Positions 34,601-42,394 of a stretch of 42,394 nt of DNA are shown here, one piece after another (within the stretch, counting starts at the first letter, position 1; every line of letters starts with the position of its first letter). The stretch is taken from positions 1-42,394 of the IMG/VR virus record IMGVR_UViG_3300017751_000046, one strand, 5' to 3'. Made by a program: the position numbers and the translations under genes. This stretch comes from a virus. The notes under the pieces are model-generated. The model was not told where the DNA came from, made no database searches, and saw only the letters and a list, made by a program, of their open reading frames with translations.

Positions 34601-35234
34601 TGCGGCATCAGTAGCCGATTTTGCATTAACAGGAAGTTCGACAACTTATGATTCCTCAACTCATGTCACATCAATTCAAGCAAAAGTTGTTACACTAGAA
34701 GACGACAATAAAATTTCTGGCTCTGACAACGCAAAAGATTTCACAGTACAAGACGTATATAGATTTAACATTCAGCCTTTGTATTTGTTTGTTGCAATGA
34801 AGTCAAACGCTCGAATAAATAATATCATCGTTGAAGAAATTACATCAACTGAAAGAACGTCACATGTACCTAACTTTATAGGTGCTACTAACGAAACAGG
34901 ATTTAATGATACATCGAACATAACAATAGAAAAAGATGTGTTGGCATCACCTTCTTTGTCACCTTCAAACTTTATCCCTAAGGATGGATTATCAGGAATA
35001 AAATTTGATATTAATACAAGCAATCCTGTTGCAGACGAAAAAGAAAAATTATATTCATTTTATGTGGGGCAAAACGAAGCGGTGAAATTTGGATTACAAG
35101 ACATATTTGATATTGATCGTGCTTACTTGACAAGCGGATTATATAACAATGAGGCGTTATATTTCAATGCGGTTCCCGTAGGCGATAATGCGTCTGCTGA
35201 TGTTCAAATGACATTAACAGTTAAGGAGCAGTAA
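31638..35234 (+). CDS. Large virion structural protein, paralogue B
   Basis: A 1198-residue protein that shares, in the same order, the four conserved blocks of the preceding gene: SEVSTTLLGVTRAEEQLSLF and ADVSTY (about 81-106), TFRYQPGRVSGFTFGLR (about 349-365), KIEYSWYGAIGAKFYAYVPI (about 477-496), and KYGSSYYIDGGDEGSITLNS (about 548-567). The C-termini both end in a beta strand followed by (E/K)EQ. The spacing differs: the second block is far later and the third and fourth are far earlier, so insertions have been gained or lost on each side. Gene A ends with TAG immediately before this ATG. The first 80 residues are unlike those of A and carry FGTPLEDLAGNPLVTEEDS. Function is unknown; a tail or fibre component is likely from context. 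Confidence 0.65.
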   Translation: MPRQVKIGFDKVPSPPVKTYHQLTDIFGTPLEDLAGNPLVTEEDSVISTFAQANNSLSSFVANKESSESIPIAEKFGTDSEVSTTLLGVTRAEEQLSLFADVSTYGLDASNWNYYTVGQGNYPSQWYNRKHPVFGKRGFAAFKEETNEQALYLKSFPTQFRYPRHPSKSTDTFSPTSDFGKYIRFIALGRWLFEIWKDVDPVFAENNFLTDCLTIISSSKQNIPITKQSWNMTPAGGFASEAQFHNVIYTSDSNNGNDDIQIAMNQIEKWTLFYFRIRNETDTYPKYVVNNGDGSTTTYPVFNLEVFTNNPIPNVGQYLYVRDYVSAEVTRPGGSSINSSIGVLESRKTFRYQPGRVSGFTFGLRLKNNPGSSADKIEWGCANQTDQYMFQISGTKFNIVRRSTIAIPNDVVEEEGGMNLVPASDFQTDEPEVPPSRDNSKPMYTLTIPRDKWNGDRLDGSGPSGHIINPENVTMYKIEYSWYGAIGAKFYAYVPIGGDECRWVRLHTFVIENKLPSPVLENADFKFRYVLYNNVTENLTEPTFIYKYGSSYYIDGGDEGSITLNSVTSGTRSFVNPNNTGAIMALHPKDLIFNSSTDTVYGGTANNKKIYPLTLSVFSSDNVRIDVSKVKVSPDGQHGTKSVDLIAGTAFEKDIKFTITDRNLINLTGDSPSSFDVLDTNAKVIGDGFYNIYTGTLFNALNEVNTTRAEILRREQYQLGADTIGEAIRLVDKTSINISPATDTTVFNAKLTSYRSIVASDTPIRTNRFKIHFLNPLRKDSRYSYFHWADFAIGVTGDAPTTAVESTQNGLQGHLKFGAYDRVYHDTIPESEYDNNYYFDINKQLMVEWTNQHHVNSLRDVADLREVEGAHGSRLEQDYRIRGTDLPMSRKLSNGRVSTKGVLGCVKGEVRVIEYPISLIDDQNVPVNADLRVVFATTAFPPVTQNTLGIAELGFNEGGSGYVFMTAPAVQIVDGAQVYVAYIRKLNGAASVADFALTGSSTTYDSSTHVTSIQAKVVTLEDDNKISGSDNAKDFTVQDVYRFNIQPLYLFVAMKSNARINNIIVEEITSTERTSHVPNFIGATNETGFNDTSNITIEKDVLASPSLSPSNFIPKDGLSGIKFDINTSNPVADEKEKLYSFYVGQNEAVKFGLQDIFDIDRAYLTSGLYNNEALYFNAVPVGDNASADVQMTLTVKEQ

Positions 35235-38200
35235 TGGCTATATACACAGGTCTGAATGTATCATTACACCTAAATGATGTAAATAATTCTAGCGAGTCTT
35301 TAAGAAACTTGGGAATGAATCGCAAGGATTTTGATCATATTCGTGGACTCAGTAATGTTTTAGAGACAAGAAACCAGCTTCATTTGCTAGGAAACCTTGA
35401 CGTTGATCAACAAAAACAAACATATCTAATGTATCGATCAGCAGTCAGCATGGGTGCAGAATTAGATAATATTGATGACACGAACAAACCATTACCTTAC
35501 GATATTCGCATCAATAATCAGTTACGTGCTGGCGCAATAAAATATAAGTATTTAGACGGGTCAAATACACTTAAAGGTGCTGATATTTCGACAAGTCGTG
35601 TATCTTCGTGGTCGCAGATAGGTGACGGGCCGATCTTTTACGGCGCTGATGTGAATATCAATCCTTATGACGGATCTGATGCATCAACAGGTGATCCCAG
35701 CAAAAGCATTTTAAAATTAAAAGATATTGTATTTAAAGGCGAATTTTCTCCTAAACGATTTGCTGCTGAAGTTCCTACGCACACGGTTACTGTAAATGTA
35801 AACGGAGTTGATCGTGAATTATATGCTATGCGCAACATTCCTATGCGATTTGAAGGTAATTTTTCTAGTGCAAAAGTTACATATTCAATTGATAATGCAT
35901 CTGTTGCGCCGACAGTTTTATTTGTAGATCCTCAAAATTTCGATCCGCCGTTAGAGGTTGCCGTAACAGGTCCTACGAGTACAGTAAATCATACCGCTGA
36001 AGTAACAAACATCAAAGGCGGCGATAAATTTATTGATATTTACTATAGACCTGACGGGCTAAAAAAGTTGACATTGCCTGCTATGCAAATGTTCAACTTC
36101 CCTGCCATAGAGTTGAGGAATTTAAATTCAATATCTGTTGCAAATAATAAACTAGAGAATATGCCTGATTGGTTCGCTATCAGCGGAGGCAATCTTAATG
36201 GGCACACACAGGCACTAACATCAATTACAATATCAGGTAATCCGTTATATAAATCTTCTGATGTTGCTAACACCCAATTGCAAAAATTGCCCAGGTCAGT
36301 ACAAACATTAAATATGCATGGATGCTTTTCTGATTCAACTCCTATTGACATAAGTCAATTAAAACAAGGTGGAGGATCAACAACTTTAGTCGATTCAAAT
36401 TTAAAAAATTTCAGGTTTAGCGGATGGAATAATAATAAAAGAGTTGACATGAAAGATACTGGTACAACACCAAAGGTCAATATTTCTACAATTCTGAATT
36501 ATCAAGTCAGATATCATCCGTATACTCGTTTAAGTTATAGTGCAGCAGGCGCACCGAATTTGAACAGCTTAGATCTTTATGCAATGGATATCAATTCAGC
36601 AGAACAATCAAATGGATCAACAACATCAACGATCACAATTGCTTCTTCAGGCATTAAAACTATAAACATGGACTTTAATGCTGTAGACGTAATAGATGTC
36701 TCGGGTAAACAAGAACTTACATCTTATACACACAGACATAATGGTGGCAGTGCAAACAATAATATAGAAACATTGTTTACTGGGTGTGTTGCGCTATCTT
36801 CTTTAGATTTTGAAAGTTCGAGTGTGACAGGAAACTTAGACAGCATTTTCACAGGACTTCCTGAACTATCATTACTAGATTTGCGAAGCACTAGATTGAC
36901 GGGAAAGATGACCGCTAGCGCTTTCGCTGGAACGAAATTACAGGAATTTAACTGTACAGGTGGTCAATTTGTTACTGCAGTTGGTCAAAACAACTTTTTC
37001 GGTAACGATCATATTCCTATTGCAAATGAACCTCCCGGAGCAGTAGGGTCAGATTATGAGGGTGGGTATTATGCAGGAACAATTGTCGATAACAGCAACG
37101 AAGAGTATTGGCTAGTTGTTTCGGATAAAAGTCACGAAGTCATACGTTCACGATATGCAATTCTTGGAGGTAACGGAACTTCTGGGTCAACAGATGCAAG
37201 GACTGGTTTGGATAATACTACTGTTGAATTTAATACCTCAGCTTATGAAGCGGCGAGTTATGCTTTGGGATTGAGTGTTACAGATGGCGACACAACATAC
37301 GATGATTGGTATATTCCATCAAAAAGTGAACTTGAAATGATGTATCGGAATTTCAAACCGACATCAACACCCAATGACACATCAAGTGGGAACAATCCTC
37401 ATTCTAGGCCAACATATACGACAACTTATAATGATAACCCGATAAATCCTACACAAACGCCTTTCAGTGCTTTCCAGACAGGCGGCGCACAAGCATTTTC
37501 AACGCCTGCGCCTCAACAATATGTCTCTAACTTCAATTTCTCTTCTGGGACAAGTGGATGGTCAGGGTTTAACGGCGCAACAATATCTGTGCCACAAGGA
37601 AGCAGTAATAAGATTCGTGTAACGCAAGATTCTGCCGGAACTGCTGCAGCAGGAACGCCAAGTGCGACTGATGCAGTTGCTGGCAACGCAGGTGTATTCC
37701 GGACAGTAACTCTACCTGCTGGGACATATGATTTTGATTTTGAATTTACCGCTTCTAGAGCAACAATTCCTTCCGGGTCGTTTGTTTCTGGCGAAACATA
37801 TGAAATTGTAAGTGTAGGAACTGCACCAACATTTAATAATATTACATATTCAAGTATCAATCAAACCAATGATAGAATCACGCTAGGTTCTGGTCACGGA
37901 TTAACTAATGGAACAATCGTCACATTTAGTTATGTTTCAGGTGTCACAGAAAATTTTACAAATCTAGTTAATGGAACAAATTACAGGGTCGTTGACACAG
38001 CGGCAGCGTCTGTTAAATTAGAACCTGTCGGTGGTGGCGGTGCAATTGATATTGCACAATCTGCAGATGTGACTCATGCATATACAATTACTGCTGGTGA
38101 CGGAACTGATTATACGTTTGATGCAGGAACGGATCGAGCCATATCCTTTGCATCCGGAACAACAGATCCTGATCTTATGATACTTTTAGGTGATACTGCA

Positions 38201-39655
38201 ACATTTGATTTAACCGCTTTGTCGGGCGCTCATCCTTTGTATATAAAAACAGCATTGGGTTCAGGCACAACAAATCAAATAATAGATTCAACTGTAACAG
38301 GTCAAGGCACAGGCAATGTCTCATTCACTCCAACATCAGCAGGGACATATTATTATCAATGTTCTGCTCATCCTGATATGAATGGATCAGTCCGAGTATT
38401 ACAGAGATCAGGAACATTTGGTATTGCTGTTGATCTTACAGAGAACTGGAATGATATTGGTGCAAGTACTGTTGCCGTGGGAGCAAACTTCGATGCTTCA
38501 GGGTCATATGCTACAGGAACTACTCTTTACGGTGCATCTGTTGCACTCGCAAGCAGCAACGACCTTTATGAGCATTATGTGTACGGATTAATATCATCAG
38601 GAACTGATCCTGATACCTCAAGTTTATTAAATTCAGTTGCAAGCTATAAATATGATGCTATAAACGATACTGCTACGATTTCAGGTAATGGGACTACTTC
38701 TGCAAGCACATTTACTGTTGATGCGCAAGCAACATATGTTGTAAGTTTAAAATCATTTGCATTTGATCTTGATGTCACGAATATATCAATTCGAAGCAGG
38801 GAAGGGTATTATTGGACATCAACTAGCTCATCAGCTGTTAATACTCAAGGTATTGCACAAAACTTCGACAATGGTGAACAGGTTGATGTACATAAAGATC
38901 ACAGATATTTGGTGCGCCCAGTTAGGCGAGTAAGTAAAAACTCTGACGTATCTTCTGAGCAACAAGGAACATCATTAACATTCCAACCTGTTCAATCAAC
39001 TTTGGTTAACTTTACACTTGAAGGTCAAGGAAGAAATGCATCGACTGGGCCTAATATACGAGGAAAGATGCCTAATACTGCATATCTTGCACAAATACAA
39101 ACCTTTAGTTTGACCAATACGCAAATCGAAGGAATTGTTCCTGATTTCAGCAACTCTCTGAACTTGAATAAGTTGATTTTAAGCAATAACAATTTTACAG
39201 GTCCCTTTGCAATTAACAATCCTTCAGTGGCGCAAGTTGAAATCCAAAATAACAACTTGACAGGGATAGGGTCACTATTTGCAGCAAATATGTGGAAATT
39301 GCATGGTCAGGATAACGATTTTGAAAATGCTGTGCCGTCTTTCGTAGCATGCCAAGATATATCTGATATAAATCTGAGTAGAAATCAGTTTACTGGGTAT
39401 TTGGCAGGGTCTTTGTCCACAAACCTCGAATTGAAAAAATTAAATTTATCAGAGAATGCATTAACAGAGGGTGCTGCACAGAGAATCTTCGAAGACATGA
39501 TGACAAACTGGACTGCTAATACACGAGATGGAGTGACTGTAAATTTATCGGGCAATCCTCAAGTGAGAGAATCGAGATTAATTAAAAACGCAACCACAGG
39601 CGGAATTATACGAGAGTTGAGATCTGCTGGCTGGACAATATTGCTCAACGCATAG
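35234..39655 (+). CDS. Leucine-rich-repeat tail protein with inserted Lcl/DUF1566 and cupredoxin-like modules
   Basis: A 1473-residue mosaic. Residues about 290-590 and 1260-1425 hold leucine-rich repeats; the last block is clearest: LNKLILSNNNFTG, ISDINLSRNQFTG, LKKLNLSENALT. Residues about 605-720 begin a DUF1566/Lcl domain (GGYYAGTIV, DDWYIPSKSELEMMYRNF), which resumes at about 1189-1235 (GYYWTSTSS, FDNGEQVDVHKDHRYLVRPV); this family has a C-type-lectin-like fold. The roughly 450 residues between the halves hold a beta-sandwich-like piece (NFNFSSGTSGWSGFNG, about 768), an HGL-type module (His888) and a cupredoxin-like segment (about 957-1060) with His1000, Cys1043, His1046 and Met1049. A role in receptor or glycan binding is inference. 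The start overlaps the preceding stop by one base. Confidence 0.7.
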   Translation: MAIYTGLNVSLHLNDVNNSSESLRNLGMNRKDFDHIRGLSNVLETRNQLHLLGNLDVDQQKQTYLMYRSAVSMGAELDNIDDTNKPLPYDIRINNQLRAGAIKYKYLDGSNTLKGADISTSRVSSWSQIGDGPIFYGADVNINPYDGSDASTGDPSKSILKLKDIVFKGEFSPKRFAAEVPTHTVTVNVNGVDRELYAMRNIPMRFEGNFSSAKVTYSIDNASVAPTVLFVDPQNFDPPLEVAVTGPTSTVNHTAEVTNIKGGDKFIDIYYRPDGLKKLTLPAMQMFNFPAIELRNLNSISVANNKLENMPDWFAISGGNLNGHTQALTSITISGNPLYKSSDVANTQLQKLPRSVQTLNMHGCFSDSTPIDISQLKQGGGSTTLVDSNLKNFRFSGWNNNKRVDMKDTGTTPKVNISTILNYQVRYHPYTRLSYSAAGAPNLNSLDLYAMDINSAEQSNGSTTSTITIASSGIKTINMDFNAVDVIDVSGKQELTSYTHRHNGGSANNNIETLFTGCVALSSLDFESSSVTGNLDSIFTGLPELSLLDLRSTRLTGKMTASAFAGTKLQEFNCTGGQFVTAVGQNNFFGNDHIPIANEPPGAVGSDYEGGYYAGTIVDNSNEEYWLVVSDKSHEVIRSRYAILGGNGTSGSTDARTGLDNTTVEFNTSAYEAASYALGLSVTDGDTTYDDWYIPSKSELEMMYRNFKPTSTPNDTSSGNNPHSRPTYTTTYNDNPINPTQTPFSAFQTGGAQAFSTPAPQQYVSNFNFSSGTSGWSGFNGATISVPQGSSNKIRVTQDSAGTAAAGTPSATDAVAGNAGVFRTVTLPAGTYDFDFEFTASRATIPSGSFVSGETYEIVSVGTAPTFNNITYSSINQTNDRITLGSGHGLTNGTIVTFSYVSGVTENFTNLVNGTNYRVVDTAAASVKLEPVGGGGAIDIAQSADVTHAYTITAGDGTDYTFDAGTDRAISFASGTTDPDLMILLGDTATFDLTALSGAHPLYIKTALGSGTTNQIIDSTVTGQGTGNVSFTPTSAGTYYYQCSAHPDMNGSVRVLQRSGTFGIAVDLTENWNDIGASTVAVGANFDASGSYATGTTLYGASVALASSNDLYEHYVYGLISSGTDPDTSSLLNSVASYKYDAINDTATISGNGTTSASTFTVDAQATYVVSLKSFAFDLDVTNISIRSREGYYWTSTSSSAVNTQGIAQNFDNGEQVDVHKDHRYLVRPVRRVSKNSDVSSEQQGTSLTFQPVQSTLVNFTLEGQGRNASTGPNIRGKMPNTAYLAQIQTFSLTNTQIEGIVPDFSNSLNLNKLILSNNNFTGPFAINNPSVAQVEIQNNNLTGIGSLFAANMWKLHGQDNDFENAVPSFVACQDISDINLSRNQFTGYLAGSLSTNLELKKLNLSENALTEGAAQRIFEDMMTNWTANTRDGVTVNLSGNPQVRESRLIKNATTGGIIRELRSAGWTILLNA
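37862..38071 (+). repeat. HGL-type beta module, copy 3
   Basis: The copy encodes residues about 877-946 of the LRR protein: SGHGLTNGTIVTFSYVSG, LVNGTNYRVVDT and VKLEPVGGGGAIDIA. It matches the pattern of the two copies in the 1224-residue protein over 11 kb away, suggesting that the module has been shuffled between tail genes. Confidence 0.6.
38116..38415 (+). other. Cupredoxin-like domain with a possible type-1 copper site
   Basis: The segment encodes about 100 residues. The order is GDTATFDLTALSGAHPLYIK with His1000, then VSFTPTSAGTYYYQCSAHPD with Cys1043 and His1046, then Met1049, Gly1051 and a VRV strand. His...Cys-x2-His-xn-Met is the ligand order of plastocyanin-like proteins, but the His-to-Met spacing is two residues rather than the four of plastocyanin. 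Copper binding is inference from the pattern. Confidence 0.6.
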
Positions 39656-39664
39656 GTATCATAA

Positions 39665-40801
39665 ATGGCAATCGGATTTGCAAAAACATCAAACTTATTC
39701 GAATCGCAAGATTCAAATTCTGCGACTAAAATATTTAACAATCTTGCAGGAGAAGGCATTTCTTCTGATATTGCGTTATTCACGAATAACTTACGCACAG
39801 TAACTGAACTTGATTACACAAATTTCAAAGCAAGCGCACAATCTTTTCCTTCTGCAGATGAGGTTTTTTATACTGTAGGAAATGCCTCTGCATACGAGTA
39901 TATAGTCATTCCTTCTAGCGAGTTCGGCAAAGTTCCGTTTAGTAATAATTCGATCATATATGTTGTACAGGATAATAGCATTAAAACTTCGTATATAGTT
40001 GATGACAGCAATGGCATTGATAGGTTCAGACTATATGCTTGGAACGGCACAACAAAAGGTGCTGTCGCATCATGGGACGATTTTAAAGATCTTGAAACCA
40101 AAAAGTTTTTTAGGCAAGATCCTGTCACATTTGCCAACATAACCAATTACTCTAAAGATCGCATAACAATGAACGATGGGTCAACATCTTTAGAGAATCC
40201 GTATTCATTACCAGAAGAGTTACAAACTAGCAATAGAGATCGGTCACAACAAGTAACATTTCTAAAAACTCTTACGCCACAAACTTTGAATAGTCGAATT
40301 GATAGTGCAATAGAAAATTTCCGATATAAAGAATCAAGAAGTATACTTACACACAGAAAAACTACACTTAATAAATTATTAAATGTGGGCGGTAGTGTAC
40401 AAATAGCGAATGATGCTGGGTTAGTGCTAGGAACTACAGCAACCAATGACACAATGCCCGGATTATATATCATGGCTGATGGCGTCAAGGAAAGAGCGTT
40501 TTCTGACACAAACAACCCGTGGGTCGTAGGGACTGAAGATTTGACTTCGTATGATACTGACGACACTGTTCTTGCAACAGAAAGTTTTATAAAAACTGGT
40601 TCGTCAACGCAAAATGCACAAGTGTTTAATCTACTTTATAAGGGTCCCAACCCACACATAATAACAACAAACGCTTCAGGTGTCAGAGCAACCAATGGTT
40701 CAAAAGTAGTCGACTCAACATGGACACATAAAGCCAAAGTTGAAATTAATGGCGAATCATATTATATTTTATTAACTGATCAAGCAAGTACTTTCAGTTA
40801 A
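39665..40801 (+). CDS. Unrecognised structural protein, probable fibre component
   Basis: I do not recognise this 378-residue protein. The N-terminus (MAIGFAKTSNLFESQDSNSA) has the short polar form of other fibre genes here. The middle contains a Tyr-rich beta segment (NNSIIYVVQDNSIKTSYIVD), a helical, charged part (about 200-240, ESRSILTHRKTTLNKLLNVG), and the end is beta-rich, ending in GESYYILLTDQASTFS. The start is 9 bases after the stop of the LRR gene, so it belongs to the same transcript. Its stop TAA overlaps the stop of the convergent gene by two bases. It has no transmembrane segment or signal peptide. By context a minor tail or fibre component is likely, but this is unproven. Confidence 0.6.
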   Translation: MAIGFAKTSNLFESQDSNSATKIFNNLAGEGISSDIALFTNNLRTVTELDYTNFKASAQSFPSADEVFYTVGNASAYEYIVIPSSEFGKVPFSNNSIIYVVQDNSIKTSYIVDDSNGIDRFRLYAWNGTTKGAVASWDDFKDLETKKFFRQDPVTFANITNYSKDRITMNDGSTSLENPYSLPEELQTSNRDRSQQVTFLKTLTPQTLNSRIDSAIENFRYKESRSILTHRKTTLNKLLNVGGSVQIANDAGLVLGTTATNDTMPGLYIMADGVKERAFSDTNNPWVVGTEDLTSYDTDDTVLATESFIKTGSSTQNAQVFNLLYKGPNPHIITTNASGVRATNGSKVVDSTWTHKAKVEINGESYYILLTDQASTFS

Positions 40802-42394
40802 TTCATTAATATCCAATAATCTTTGTAGGTGCTTGCGCCTGTTTTCTCTTTTAGTAGCAACCCTGTATTTGCTGTTGCTGTTGTAGGAGAGGCGACCTCT
40901 GTTGTATTAGCCTGATCCATAGTAATACCCGTTATCTCAAAGTCTCCGCCGATGGATAAATGCGGGTGCGATGCAACTGTTGATAATCCTAAGTCAGTTC
41001 CTGCAAAAGGCGGTGCGGTATTTAATGGGATAATACACAATTCTTTATCGCCGGTTGTCGGATCGCTTCCAGGATCATTCGCATCTTTTACAAATATTAA
41101 TGTTCTTGAAGCAGGCAAACTGCCAATGAGACCCGTTGATAATGTGATTGACGGAGGATTTGTTGCACTATTTACGCTAGAAACTCGAGTCGTATTTGTA
41201 CCTGAAACTATTCCGGGAAGTTGTACGAAATCGCCGCTACTTCCTGAAGTAATATCATTCACATCTGTTAAGAATATTTGCGTGGCGCCAGAATTTGCTG
41301 TAACAGCGACTTCTTTTCCGTAAACGCCTTCACATTGCGCAGATACTGAATGATCAGATAGTCCACGATGAGCATATACAAGACACCAATTATGACTACT
41401 ACTATTAAATGTGTCATTTCCTATAGCTTTAGAGCCCAACAAAACTGTATCCATGTTGGTAGTAGTATCAGTAATAAATACGTGTCTAATTTTCCTACAC
41501 GTATTTTGCGTAGTGTTTAGTGTTATCATAAGATCATCTGGACGTATATCATTTGTTTCGTATTGATGTCCTGTATAAGGTACAATTACGCCACCTGCGG
41601 AATCGTAGGCGTTACCTGCTTCTTTTACACTATGGTTTAGGCTTGCACCCGCACCACCGGAGTAGGTAGTTATATGCTGAAAGATGCCCAACAATCCTTT
41701 TGGCTTAACAACAAAATAATTTTGCGATTGACCGACTGTTATTAAAGCACCTGATGCCAAATCTTCGACCATCGACCCCTTAAAGGGTTCCGTGATAATA
41801 ATATTACCTCTTACTTCATATACTTGAAAATAGGTGTAGCCAGTCGAATTAGCAAAAGCGGGCAATAATATATCACCTTCTTCAACAAATGTTGCTGATG
41901 TGTAAAATGTCTTTTCACCTAAATATGTAAAGGCATAATTTGCACCACTATTTTTAACATAATCATTTACAGAGGTTGTCGGAGCATAGTCAATGTACAC
42001 AGGTTTTTCGTTTTGTAAATATTGATCACTCTTTTTTAATCTGCCGCTGATTCTATTTCTTTTGAAATGATCAAATGTGTTCACCTTTGCCACGCTGTCA
42101 GGTGCCAATTGAGGTGTTTTGTACCAATAATTAAAAGGTGTGGTGCTCGAGGCACTATCACCTGTATCCTTTATGTCGAAAAAGAATTTTAACGGGCCGT
42201 ATGTACTCACACCAGTTTTAAGGTTAGTGCTTGCGCCGGTGCTCTGCCCAGGAATAAGAGTGTGGTCTCCCCCAAATTGCTCTGGACGTGGGTACCATAC
42301 AGTTAGTCGTATTCTATTCGTTTGTCCTTTAGCTTTACTGCCAAATGGGTTAAAGTCGACACGTAAATCATCTTCACCTATATTCCATGTAAAA
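40798..42394 (-). CDS. Unrecognised leftward structural-type protein (5' end outside window)
   Basis: The frame is open from base 42394 to the stop at 40798-40800, so at least 531 residues are present and the true start lies beyond the right edge. A GTG at 42210 could be mistaken for the start, but the frame continues upstream through readable protein (FTWNIGEDDLRVDFNPFGSK at the edge, then RIRLTVWYPRPEQFGGDHTL). The visible part is beta-rich: PVYIDYAP, GYTYFQVYEVRGNIIITEPF, VKPKGLLGIFQHITTYSGGA, then Ser/Thr/Asn-rich strands and a C-terminal GASTYKDYWILMN. The GGAG-rich and NT-rich turns fit a virion protein, but no family is recognised. It is convergent with the fibre block and its promoter is not in the window. 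Confidence 0.7.
   Translation of the reverse strand, partial: FTWNIGEDDLRVDFNPFGSKAKGQTNRIRLTVWYPRPEQFGGDHTLIPGQSTGASTNLKTGVSTYGPLKFFFDIKDTGDSASSTTPFNYWYKTPQLAPDSVAKVNTFDHFKRNRISGRLKKSDQYLQNEKPVYIDYAPTTSVNDYVKNSGANYAFTYLGEKTFYTSATFVEEGDILLPAFANSTGYTYFQVYEVRGNIIITEPFKGSMVEDLASGALITVGQSQNYFVVKPKGLLGIFQHITTYSGGAGASLNHSVKEAGNAYDSAGGVIVPYTGHQYETNDIRPDDLMITLNTTQNTCRKIRHVFITDTTTNMDTVLLGSKAIGNDTFNSSSHNWCLVYAHRGLSDHSVSAQCEGVYGKEVAVTANSGATQIFLTDVNDITSGSSGDFVQLPGIVSGTNTTRVSSVNSATNPPSITLSTGLIGSLPASRTLIFVKDANDPGSDPTTGDKELCIIPLNTAPPFAGTDLGLSTVASHPHLSIGGDFEITGITMDQANTTEVASPTTATANTGLLLKEKTGASTYKDYWILMN

Noticed and set aside
40952-41323. 123-codon + strand frame opposite the right-edge gene
   Set aside because: It is antisense to a frame that is open for over 1590 bases and that reads as a coherent beta-rich protein.
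1-42394. tRNA genes, CRISPR array, insertion sequence, integrase or attachment site
   Set aside because: No cloverleaf, repeat-spacer pattern, transposase or direct terminal repeat was recognised in the short intergenic gaps or in the coding sequence.

Overview
This window looks like the baseplate, hub and tail-fibre section of the genome of a T4-type contractile-tailed phage (myovirus). The coding strand is AT-rich, genes are packed with overlaps of 1 to 11 bases or very short gaps, and T4-type late promoter boxes (TATAAATA) precede the main gene blocks. The virion proteins resemble those of marine T4-like phages (cyanophages and SAR11 phages) more than enteric ones: gp5 has no lysozyme domain, a DUF4815-type giant protein follows gp8, and the wac, gp9, gp11, gp12 and gp34-37 genes that follow in T4 are absent. 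The host cannot be read from this sequence. There is no tRNA, CRISPR array, insertion sequence or attachment site that I can support, and no gap over 300 bases without a gene.

Layout. (1) Bases 1-132: the start of a leftward gene resembling head-completion protein gp4, cut by the window edge, plus two late promoter boxes that face each other. (2) 133-7003: tail-tube cap (gp48-like), wedge gp53, hub gp27-like, spike gp5 and a 637-residue hub-associated protein. (3) 7026-13870: wedge proteins gp25, gp6, gp7-like and gp8. (4) 13888-23626: a 1761-residue DUF4815-type protein, a 65-residue coiled-coil protein, two fibres ending in S74 self-cleaving chaperone domains, and a glycine-rich protein resembling a gp38-type adhesin. 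(5) 23703-40801: five further tail or fibre proteins (1224, 1417, 1198, 1473 and 378 residues), starting from a third promoter. They include a beta-helix fibre, a paralogous pair, and a leucine-rich-repeat protein with a lectin-like DUF1566/Lcl domain that is itself interrupted by a cupredoxin-like module. (6) 40798-42394: a leftward gene whose 5' end lies beyond the window; its stop codon overlaps the stop of its convergent neighbour.

Working together: gp48, gp27 and gp5 form the central hub and tube initiation site; gp53, gp25, gp6, gp7 and gp8 form the wedges; the DUF4815 protein and the downstream genes probably build the baseplate periphery and host-recognition appendages. The most unusual parts are the nested LRR/Lcl/cupredoxin protein, the S74 fibre plus glycine-rich adhesin set with in-frame GGC repeats, and the hub-associated protein with an apparently dead M15-peptidase-like domain. 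All identifications come from reading the protein sequences; no database search was run.
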